Source: Erpobdella octoculata (lineage: Eukaryota; Annelida; Clitellata; Hirudinida; Erpobdellidae). From it: a stretch of DNA of 64,000 bases. Location: assembly GCA_963978895.1 (NCBI GenBank), contig OZ022238.1, positions 26,233,617 to 26,297,616 of the forward strand. Direction: 5' to 3'. Below are positions 50,320 through 64,000 of the stretch, one piece after another; the first letter of the stretch is position 1; every line of letters starts with the position of its first letter. The position numbers were made by a program, and so were the translations under genes. The notes under the pieces were generated by a model. It made no database searches. It was not told where the DNA came from and saw only the letters and a program-made list of their open reading frames with translations.

Positions 50320-50455
50320 AAATAAAACGCAAGAGCAAAAAGAAACAAGAGAACAAGCGGGGAAAGAAAAAAATAGAAAGCGAGAGACAGAAATCGATTC
50401 GAAATCTCTCATAAACTCCGGGCAACGCCGCGTAACCCCTATAGCCCTAAATAAT
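50320..50455 (+). mobile_element. Degenerate Helitron H2 3' end
   Basis: GAACAAGCGGGGAAAG...CTCCGGGCAACGCCGCGTAACC with the CTAG changed to CTATAG. 50456-51107 holds no recognised feature. Confidence 0.55.
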
Positions 50456-51107
50456 TAACAAGAAATTATTTCCTTTCAACTAAATTAAAGTTAGAACTGC
50501 GCTTAAATGAACCGGTGCCTAAAGTCATGCATTAAAACTACCAGCACCGAAATTATAGTGCTGAAACAGCCGTCGATAAAACGGTCGTAGCCAAAACACT
50601 GGCGCCAAAACGTCACGTACCGAAAATTTTCTGCTCATTATCATCACCACTATCATCAGAACAAGAAATTTACAGTTGCATTAAGCAATATCGATTGCAA
50701 TGAAAAATGAATGAGCACTTGGATTACTTCGATTCCACCTTAGAAACCGTCATAAGAATGAGACAACAAGGATCTTGTATATAACGTACAAAAAATAATA
50801 TTGTAAATAACAAATTCAATTCAATAACAAAAATTTGAATGAGAAACCACGGTTTTTGTTTAATACATTTGTTAGCTGCTGGTAAATAGCTAAAAAAGTT
50901 AATTTTCTAAATGAAATAGTTCTGGAATTAAAATCCTATAGTAAAAAAATGTTATAACGATAATAAAAATTTTTGAATTTTGTTTAATTCAACATGCCTA
51001 AATCTCATTTGGCTGATATCTTAACTTTCAACAACCCGTCGCTTACAAATTTTTTTTGGAAAGAATTTGTTTTTTGTAAAGATTAAAAGACAACCTAAAT
51101 TTTTAAC

Positions 51108-51659
51108 ATGAACGTTAAACGCGTAAGTCTACTGATTGCAGTAATTGGATCATTTGGAATACTTTTCTCACTAAAGAAACTTAAAACTAAATTTGACGAA
51201 ACTTTCAGTAATAGAAGGATTTATGAAAAAATGTCTTTAGAACAGCAAAATGATTTTTTATCTTCTTCCACTGATAAAGCGATACCAGTGTCACAAAAAA
51301 CACAATTATCTTTTCAACCTATTCCACTTCTGACAATGTTCACCACTTTCAAGGAAGATGCTCCACATCATCGTTTGGCACATCGACTGGTTATTCTTAA
51401 TTGGGCATCCTTGGGAAGTAAATACGTCAAACCAGTTCTGTTTACTAATTTGTCGATGGATTATTTACACAAAGCAGTACGAGGTGCAAATGCTGAAATC
51501 AGTCTTCACGAGTACAGAACACTAGCGGAACATGCTTTATTAAACGGGTGGGATGTTTTACCAATTCCATCGTTCAATCCATATGGGACACCTCATCTTA
51601 AACCCATGCTAAAAGAAATTTTTAAAAAATATAAATCAACCTTCTATGGATTTTCAAAT
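51108..51659 (+). CDS. Glycosyltransferase-like paralogue, exon 1
   Basis: It starts ATG AAC GTT at 51108. A hydrophobic anchor (LLIAVIGSFGILF) is followed by a low-similarity stalk and then the conserved block with TMFTTFKEDAPHHRL, NWASLGSKYVKPVLFTN and FNPYGTPHL, ending FYGFSNG before GTTAGA (donor at 51660). It is a second copy of the exon at 27674-28219. The conserved blocks are almost identical even at silent sites, whereas the amino-terminal 50-60 residues differ strongly. No matching 3' exon was found in the remaining window; it may lie beyond it, or this may be an orphan exon. The reading frame is clean. Confidence 0.68.
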
Positions 51660-51714
51660 GGTTAGAAAACATATCTTTTATTCTACCTAATATTATGAAA
51701 TATTAGTAAACTAA

Positions 51715-51845
51715 TTTTTTATAATAGTTTATAGTCCTTAACTCCAGGTGTTTCAAGAATGAAATGGCTGTATGCAGAAAAAACATCAGTATTTACTGCC
51801 GTAGATCAAAGTTTGATCCTTTTAACTGTCCTCTTCCTCAGTGGC
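51715..51845 (-). mobile_element. S1 SINE fragment
   Basis: AGTTTATAGTCC...GTGTTTCAAGAATGAAATGGC...GATCAAAGTTTGATCC matches the S1 family and ends before its GGCTTGGGACTGG part. Confidence 0.7.
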
Positions 51846-53190
51846 GGAAATAAAAATTAATTTTGTTTTTTGTATTTTTCTTTTATTTTTTTGTAATTTT
51901 TTGTGTTTGAATTATCCTTTTCAATGGTACAACTTAGATCCCAATATTTTTTCCACACTTTAGATTTTGCACTTTGCTTTTTAATTATCAGTCTCGTCAT
52001 TAGTCGTCATCCATGGATTTTTATTATTCCAGTTTTTCTAAATTGGAACCTGTCTCTCAATGACTTCTTGCATGCTTTGAATAAACACTTTCCAACTGCT
52101 TTTTAATTCAATCCAGTTATTTTGCTCATTAAATTTTTATTTATGATATATTTTCTTATGTTATCATAATCAGCCTTGAAGTAGTTAAATCTAACATCTT
52201 TTGAATTTTTTTGCTAACTTTTACTTATTATCAAATCCTATCTGATAATCCGGTGGTCACTAGTACCAAAACATTCAACTATATTTTCTTCAGAAGTTAA
52301 TAATAAGTCAAGAGAATTTCTTCTTCTTTTTGGTGCTCTGATCAGCTGTGTCAAAAATTCATCATTAATGAAGTGTCGAAAATGTTCGTCTTTGTGTGTC
52401 TGACCCTCAAGAATATCCCAATTAACATTGTAATTACAGTCTCACATAATAATCACTGGCTCTTCATTTGCCTTGGAAATCAATTTACACAATCCCTTGT
52501 CTGCATCTTCATTAGCACTCGGGAGTACTGTAGCAAACCCCAATTATTAGTTTACATGTTTTCAGTTGCAATTCACACCACACGCTTTCTTTAAATTTTC
52601 TGTTGTTTAGGTCCTCTCTTTGCACCGCATTCAAATCATTTTTCACATACAACAATACACCACCAGCACCATGGCCAGTATTCTTTTGATTTTCTCTGTC
52701 TTTTCTAAACATATCATAGCCTACTAACTTTAGTTCATCATCACTGATTTTATTGTTTGTTCAGGTTTCTGTTAAGCCAATAATATCTGGGTTTTCATTT
52801 TTCATATATATTTCCAATTCAGCCATTTTTATCCTATTAGCCAGATTTCTTACATTAGCATAAAAACATTTACATATTTTGCCTTTGTCCACCTTAGTCA
52901 AACCTCTCCTATCTTTTTTTTTCATTGTTTCTTTTTTCCATCTTCTTGAGTGCCACCTTCTTCTTTTCACCATGCTCCACTATATTCAGTTTCTTTTCAA
53001 CTTTACTATCCTCATGTCCCCCGGCAAGCCCTTTACCCTGTATAGCCAGTTTCCCGTTGTTTCTCCATTCTGCTTCTCTCTGCATTGTTCAACCACCGTT
53101 CTACACTGCTCCCTTTCAGTTCTTGTCAAATCGTGAGTGACTGAGATTCTCTCAAATTTTTCTTCTGCTTTTTGAAGTCTGGACAATGAT
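51846..53190 (-). pseudogene. CR1-group LINE, 5' half (end of ORF1 region, endonuclease)
   Basis: The minus strand reads ...YRVKGLPGDMRIVKLK (about 53040-52990), ANVRNLANRIKMAELEIY and DIIGLTET (about 52860-52765), then TGHGAGGVLLYVKNDLN and LIIGVCYSTPEC, and, in another frame, a late endonuclease part ending SDHRI. It carries several frameshifts and in-frame stops. Overlap with 13731-14200 shows it is the same family; here the RT is missing. Confidence 0.78.
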
Positions 53191-53344
53191 TTTAGAGCTC
53201 TGTTTTTAAATATTATTTTGAATATTTCCTTATTACTTTTAAAACGGATTATTACTAGTTTTCCGGTTGTTTATTGCTTTTAAACGTTTTTAAATACACG
53301 CTTTGATATAAAAATGTTTTAAAAAAGAAAACAAATGTAGCGTT

Positions 53345-53475
53345 AAATAGTACGTAGACGAATCGTTTAAGACAAAACGTAGGAAGACGAACAGTAAGGA
53401 GACGAATAGTATGCGGAGACGAAACGTAGGAGAGAAACGTAGGAAGACGAACAGTAAGGAGACGAATGGTACGGA
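53345..53475 (+). repeat. Short minisatellite (GGAGACGAA type)
   Basis: AAACGTAGGAAGACGAACAG and TAAGGAGACGAATRGTA occur twice in tandem. Confidence 0.75.
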
Positions 53476-53544
53476 CACCTTCAATATAATCACAAAACAA
53501 AATTTATATTTCTTTTACAACTACTAGAAACAAATCTTTAAAAC

Positions 53545-54202
53545 TAGAGATAGCCCGTCAAAAATGACGGAAGTTTTAAAATACGGCGCCCGTTATTATA
53601 AAAATAGTCAACAAAAACAAAATGACATTTGATAACCAAAAAAAAAATTATATATAAGCTAATCAAAATGTTTGCGCCCATGGAAGCAAAAGAAACTGCG
53701 CTGTTGTATGATCGAATATGTTGTCGAAAATTTTGTCTATCTGGATTGGCCGTGTCTGACAGTAGGCTTTTAAGAAAATCGGGATATTCAAGTGTATTAC
53801 CGTGCATGTCAATTGGTTTTGACAACATTACTTTGCCTTTTCGACAACATGAAGTGAATAGTCCATCTGATGGTTGCTTTGCAGCAAAATTTTTTGATCG
53901 ACATGAAGTACATAAAACATCAAATTCACCACAACCATGTTCATCGAATTGAGTTTAGTTGAAGTTAATTACTTCGTTACGAACTGCCTCACTCGCACGA
54001 TCTCGTGCTAAACGTTGGGAGATCGCATTAGCAGCTCGATGTAGCTGCAATTCATTGGGAGACATTTGTTCAACTCGATGGCGTTGCGAGGCAGCATTGG
54101 TTTCTCGATGTAGACGCAATTCATTGGGAGACATTTGCAAAACTTGATGGCGTTGCGAGGCAGCATTGGTTTCTCGATGTAGACGCAATTCATCGTAATT
54201 CA
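53545..54202 (-). pseudogene. Helitron Rep protein, amino-terminal end
   Basis: The minus strand from 54190 reads about three ~22-residue repeats ([18 protein letters not shown]), typical of the basic amino terminus of animal Helitron proteins. A frame break follows, then a cysteine-rich region (HGCGEFDVLCTSC, CCRKGKV) and LEYPDFLKSLLSD, RQHIRSYNSAVSFASMGANI, the conserved segment before the Rep nuclease domain. Reading then runs into unrelated AT-rich sequence with a stop. The Rep HUH motifs and helicase are absent. The (CATA)n array lies immediately upstream. This is the amino end of a protein whose helicase end is represented at 63521-64000. Confidence 0.75.
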
Positions 54203-58264
<4,062 letters not shown>

Positions 58265-58457
58265 GTGCTGATTGTATTTTGGCACAAAAACTAGCTGAAC
58301 GTTTGGTATGCGGACTTTTCATCAAAGGACGATTCATCGAAATGTGGAATTTTTCCTAACCTCGCTAAAGCGAGCATGTGCGTCTCTTTGAAGTGTGGCA
58401 GAAGTAGTATACCGGATGTTAGTGATGTTTTGAGATGTATGGTATCTGGCTGTTTGA

Positions 58458-58491
<34 letters not shown>

Positions 58492-59097
58492 ACAGTTTGT
58501 ACAAACAGTTGAAAGCAGTTTTTTAAACTTATTATTCAATTGTCTTTTGCTCGTTTGATCTTAAGATCTTGACGTTATTTCTTCTCCCAGTTGTTTTATT
58601 TACTGTATGTGACAGATAAAATTGTTTTATATTACAACCATGTCTTCTACAAACTTGTTGATTGCTTGAGGCATAAGTGTCTTTGAATCGTGGCCCCTTG
58701 GTGTTAAACAACCGATGCCAGATTTGACATAGCGGGCATGCGTATGCTTTGACGTGTTTGTGGCCTTTGGTGAATGTGTACATATACGGTTTACAAAAGT
58801 AGTCATATTTAGTTTTTCTGGTGCTGTGACCGCGAGCGGGAAAGCGATCGGGAGCGGGAAAGCGATCGGGAGCGGGAAAGCGATCGGGAGCGGGAAAGCG
58901 ATCGGAAGCGAGAAAGCGATCGGAAGCGGGTAAGCAATCGGGAGTGAGAAACAAGCGGGAAGAGAGAGCGACGGGAGCGTGAGAGCAAGCGGGGTAGGAA
59001 ACGGGAGCGTGAGAGCAAGCGGGGGAAAACGGGATCGAGAAAGAAAAACGATCGAAAAACCTCTAAAAACTCCGGGCAACGCCGGGTACCCCGCTAG
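58265..59097 (+). mobile_element. Helitron 3' end with repeat D (copy 2)
   Basis: 58345-58765 is repeat D, containing (TA)17 where copy 1 has only a few TA. 58825-59000 is GGGAGCGGGAAAGCGATC minisatellite. The end CTCCGGGCAACGCCGGGTACC then CCGCTAG (59094-59097) before T is a clean Helitron terminus. Whether repeat D belongs to the Helitron is not certain. Confidence 0.7.
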
Positions 59098-59213
59098 TTC
59101 TATTATAAAGTATAAAGTATTTTGATGCAAACACGGTAGCACTGTAAATTTGATATAGATTACCCAACTTTTTGGTAACATATTTGGTTGAAAATAACAT
59201 CTTAAACAATTTT

Positions 59214-59397
59214 ATTAACTTTTTTGATGAATAGTCCTCTGGATGAATAGAAATTAGATGAAAAGTCCTTATGATGAACCGTCCTCTTGATGAATAGTCC
59301 TTTGATGAATAGTCTTTTGATTAATAGTCCCTTGATGAATAGTCCTTGATGAACAGTCCTTTGATGATTCTTCCTTTGATGAACAGTCCTAGAATCG
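59214..59397 (-). repeat. 15-bp minisatellite, inverted relative to 42346
   Basis: Imperfect units of TTGATGAATAGTCCT, the reverse complement of the array at 42346-42510. Confidence 0.9.
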
Positions 59398-59454
59398 AAC
59401 GTTGGATAATTTATTACTCTGCAGTTATTCAAAAATTTAGCTCGTATTAATTTA

Positions 59455-59750
59455 TAGTCTTAAACATCAGGCATTTTAGGACTGAATTTTGTTTGTATCA
59501 AGGAAGTATTTAAATACTTCCTGACGTAGATCATGTTTGATTTTTATACTGTCTCTCCTCATTTATCGAGGCTTAGGACTGGCTTGCAATTAGCAAAATG
59601 GAGTTTCATAAATCTAGCATCGAACTCAGGCATAAATAAGACCACACACGCAAGAATGATTCTAATACGCATTGAATCATATATCATCATCAATATCAAT
59701 CATCATGAATCATCAACAGTGAAGTTGAAATAAGAAAGATACATAGTAGA
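59455..59750 (-). mobile_element. S1 SINE, longer diverged copy
   Basis: It matches S1 (ATAGTCTTAAACATCAGGC...GGCTTAGGACTGGCTTGC) and extends further upstream on the minus strand to a B-box-like GAGTTCGATGC (about 59620-59630), suggesting S1 once had a tRNA-type promoter. Confidence 0.6.
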
Positions 59751-60606
59751 CTCAATGACAAATTTTAAATTCTGAACAAGTGAAGCAAAAAACAAAGTTT
59801 TTTAAAACACTTTTATATTATTATATATTATTTATATTATTAAAAATCTTTATGTTATGTTTGATATAGCTTGTATCATTATATAAACAACGAGCATTTT
59901 AGCATAGACAATAAATAATTCGACGAGAATATCACATATGATTATTTAATTAAGTTATGTCCAATCGATCCGAAAAGTCAATAGAATGTATTGTTAATCA
60001 GTTCGAAGGTATGTTTAAATTTAAGTCTCTAGCTCATCGGGAAGTTAGTTTACAATCGATTGCAAATTTTGACGACAGACAGACAGAAAAGTCAAGTTAA
60101 GTAAAAGTGTGTAAATATCAAAATTTGCTTGCGATTAGTATAATACGTTACGTCTTAAATTATTGTAATTTAATAATTTTGTTCGCGGCTCGGTCCGGTC
60201 GGGTAATCAGGCGGATTAGTGTTCTAGCTTACACATTTGCCAATAAAATGAGTGTGACGCATGGATCATTTATAGACTTTGCCAGTTAAAGTTTAGGATT
60301 ATGCAAGATTATCTTTATAACAAAGGGTCTTTGTTTTATCAGAAAAACTTTGAATATATGAATGAATAAATATAAGGTTATATAACTGAAGTAAAAAGTT
60401 TAGAGTCATGGCTATCCGCGATTTCTTCGACCGAAGGAGGCTGAATTATTTTAGTTCGTTCGCGGCTCGGTCCGGCCTGATAATCAAACGGATTAGTGGT
60501 CTAGTTTACACAATCACTAATAAAATGACGTATTTGTGTTATTTGTTACGCAAAGGTGATAATACAAAACTTCTACGCTCGCGATTAGTATAATATGTTA
60601 CGTCAA
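59751..60606 (+). repeat. Direct repeats (GTTCGCGGCTCGGTCCGG)
   Basis: GTTCGCGGCTCGGTCCGG...CGGATTAGTG...AATAAAATGA occurs at about 60180-60255 and 60455-60530. GCGATTAGTATAATA at 60132 and 60582 is also repeated. No gene seen. Confidence 0.6.
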
Positions 60607-60629
60607 CAAAACTTGTAATTTATTAATCT

Positions 60630-60806
60630 TTTTTTTTTTTTTTCAGGATAGTTTATAGTCCTTTACACTGAGTGTTTTAAGACTGAATTGGCTGTATGTA
60701 GGAAGCACATAAGTACTTCCTGTCGTGGATCAAAATTTGATCCTTTTAACTGTCCCTCCTCCTTTATCCAGGCTTGGGACTGGCTCGCAATGAGCGAGGC
60801 GGAGTT
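60630..60806 (-). mobile_element. S1 SINE, full copy with 13-bp target duplication
   Basis: AATTTATTAATCT at 60617-60629 and 60807-60819 flanks it. Oligo(T) on the left is the poly(A) tail. It is very similar to the copy at 7331-7511 and starts at the same point (AACTCCGCCTCGC on the minus strand). Confidence 0.87.
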
Positions 60807-60849
60807 AATTTATTAATCTCTAAGACACAGCCTTTATAAAGATTTATTT

Positions 60850-61113
60850 GTTCACAACTCCGAGTTCGGGTATTAGGCTTATAAATTTTCGGGTTCGGGT
60901 TCGAGTTCGGGTATCAAGTTTTCACATTTTCGGGTTCGGGTTCGGGTATCAAGTTTTCTCATTTTCGGGTTCGGGTACGGGTATCAAGTTTTCACATTTT
61001 CGGGTTCGGGTTCGGGTATCAAATTTTCACATTTTCGGGCTCGAGTTCGGGTATAAGAAAAAGACCGGGTAGTACCGAACTCGGGTTCGGGTTCAAGTAC
61101 CCGTGACATCCCT
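60850..61113 (+). repeat. GGGTTCGGG hAT-like repeat with ~42-bp subunits
   Basis: About four units of TTTTCGGGTTCGGGTTCGGG plus TATCAAGTTTTCACA, ending GTGACATCCCTA before (TA)n. Confidence 0.6.
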
Positions 61114-61935
<822 letters not shown>

Positions 61936-62904
61936 TATATATATATTACATATATAAAACCAGCTCGTCTCTGTTTTATAGCTTTTTTTAGTGCCACATT
62001 GAGAATAGTAATCAAAGATATCTAAAGCAGAGGTTAAGCCACACCCCTCTTAGGCTGCTAGTCGACTTCTGCATACTTCCATTTAGAAATATGTGAACCG
62101 GCATCAACGGTTGGCAAGGCAATCGTACTCGCTGACATCGATGACTATTATTATTAATGACGATTATTAATATCATTCTATGTTTATGTTTTGGTTTAGT
62201 CTGTTTGATAAACTTATTTTGTCAAATTTGTTATATAGAATTGGAATGATTATTTTAGTGTTTCAATATCCGTAATTGAATGTATTAGTAGCTCACTAAG
62301 ATATATCTTTATAATCTCGATTATATTCTTGGTTGTATGTGAGTATGTGTGTGTCACCTGTAGTGTGCACGTCGTCTGCAGCTGGAATTCAAAACTTTCT
62401 CAGCTTCTTTCTTGCCAACTGGATTCGCCATCGCCTATAAATAAACCCGCTCGGTTTTCTTCACTTTCTTAATTCTTTCATACAGGTACTTTCTCGCGTT
62501 TGTCATCATTTAGAGTCTAAATTTAGACAAATAGATGTACCGAAACTAAACTAATGAAACTTTTCAAGTTTTAAAAAAAAAGTAAATTTTTATAAATTTT
62601 GAAATTTTTTAATATTTAAGAATTTTTATTAATGAATTCCTTTAATGTAGTTATTAATATTGTCTGTCGCGTATAGTTCATCATTCTATGTTATCTCGTT
62701 TTATTCGAGACAAAATTTCCACAGTTGAAATTTCAGTCGAGATCCCGATATCGTATCGTATCGTATCGGATTTGTCTTGTTATTGGTCGAGGTGTCTCGT
62801 ATCGTATCGTTTCAAAAAAAATAACGGGACGCATAATCCTACTTTTAACATTCCCAATTAAATACAAGTTAAGTAAACCTGATTTTTCAAGTTCTTGGTT
62901 TATC
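61936..62904. other. Spacer with possible promoter-like TATAAATA
   Basis: No gene seen. CGCCTATAAATAAACCCGC (about 62432-62450) resembles a TATA region, perhaps of a solo LTR. 62745-62815 carries TATCGTATCG repeats typical of a DNA-element end. Confidence 0.4.
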
Positions 62905-63378
<474 letters not shown>

Positions 63379-63520
63379 TTGATCAATGATTTATATTTAT
63401 ACTGTTTCCTATAAAAGAGTTTTTTTAACTGTCTGAGATTGAAAATGTTTATCTTCTTGCATTTGGAGGTCAAAAACATGGCACATTCCTTTCAGGTAAA
63501 CTGCTGTACAATACTGTAGA

Positions 63521-64000
63521 AATGGCAGCGATTGTTACTCGCTATGTTCCACTAATGACTGATGAACAAAGAATGATTTACGACCGCATTATACTGGCAG
63601 TTTTGGAAGGACAAGGTGGATTCTTTTTTTTTGGAGGCACCAGGTGGAACTGGGAAAACATTTCTCATTTCTCTAATTCTGAAATTGATGAAAAACATTG
63701 TCGAAGCCAGCATTTCGAATGGCAAGTTCCGAAGCGAAAGTGTTTTGCTGCCAAGTATCCCAATAATTTCTACAGAAGTGCATATTGAATTCAAATGAAT
63801 TCAATTTACAATTAGATTGGCATTTGCAATGACAATTAATAAGTCGCAAGGCCAAACAATGTTTGTTTGTGGCTTAGATTTGGGCACGCCATATTTTTCT
63901 CACGAACAGATATCTTTACCGCGCATGTTCTTGCGAGGGCAAACCATCCAGTTTGTTTGTGTTGGCTAAAGATGGTGTGACAAAAAACATTGCACACTCG
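63521..64000 (+). pseudogene. Helitron helicase domain, internally deleted
   Basis: Reads YVPLMTDEQRMIYDRI and a Walker A motif APGGTGKTF (GGTGKT at 63643-63660), as in the Pif1-type helicase of animal Helitrons. It then jumps to the carboxyl part: [32 protein letters not shown] (motif V region) and [17 protein letters not shown], where the arginine-finger motif is altered. Motifs II-IV are absent. Breaks include an extra T in the run near 63625, a stop near 63798 and a frame change near 63908. The window ends inside or just before its end. From family knowledge the intact protein nicks and unwinds DNA for rolling-circle transposition. Confidence 0.82.

Noticed and set aside
62432..62450. TATAAATA as a gene promoter
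   Set aside because: No downstream coding sequence or paired LTR was found; kept only as a note in the spacer entry.

Overview
This window is AT-rich eukaryotic DNA from an invertebrate animal and is dominated by transposable elements. No bacterial gene organisation is present. The evidence is non-LTR retrotransposons with endonuclease and RT domains, Ty3/gypsy elements, Helitrons, hAT and pogo-type DNA transposons, SINEs with RNA polymerase III boxes, a U1 snRNA-derived sequence, and one host gene split by a GT...AG intron. The element mix and the host gene family would fit a lophotrochozoan such as a mollusc, but the sequence alone does not settle the organism.

Layout. 1-8.7 kb: a degenerate Ty3/gypsy element interrupted by a younger gypsy copy (751-5422), then by a SINE, and joined to an inverted deletion derivative. 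8.9-13.7 kb: copies of a Helitron family (H1) carrying ~157-bp tandem units, with a LINE 3' fragment between two pieces. 13.7-26.3 kb: four broken LINEs, plus a hAT element inside a hAT element inside an H1 remnant, both with perfect 8-bp target duplications. 27.7-39.5 kb: the only recognisable host gene, a glycosyltransferase-like protein in two exons separated by a ~10.6-kb intron. That intron holds a restriction-like-endonuclease LINE sitting inside a (TATG)n array, several Helitron pieces and the U1/tRNA composite SINE. 40.6-49.7 kb: (TATG)n, a gypsy 3' end, a pogo-like element lacking its catalytic core, and a Helitron cluster. 51.1 kb: a second copy of exon 1 of the host gene. 52-64 kb: LINE halves, two fragments of an autonomous Helitron protein (amino end at 53.5-54.2 kb, helicase end at 63.5-64.0 kb), two minisatellites, SINEs and a perfect 310-bp palindrome.

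How the parts relate. Helitrons are the organising theme. Their 5' ends read TCTATATATATA and their 3' ends finish in CTAG, mostly after a CCCGGGCAACGCCGGG-type hairpin, and many sit in or beside (TA)n. A second family (H2) carries (TATG)n runs and GAGCGGGAAAGCGACC-type minisatellites. These runs in turn flank a LINE and a gypsy element. Nearly every coding element is broken by frameshifts, stops or lost catalytic residues, so most coding entries are pseudogenes.

The most promising observation is at 35.1-35.5 kb. A U1 snRNA-like head is fused to a tRNA-like body and inserted as one unit into an H2 Helitron, which looks like a composite snRNA/tRNA SINE. All family calls are from reading motifs; no database search was run.
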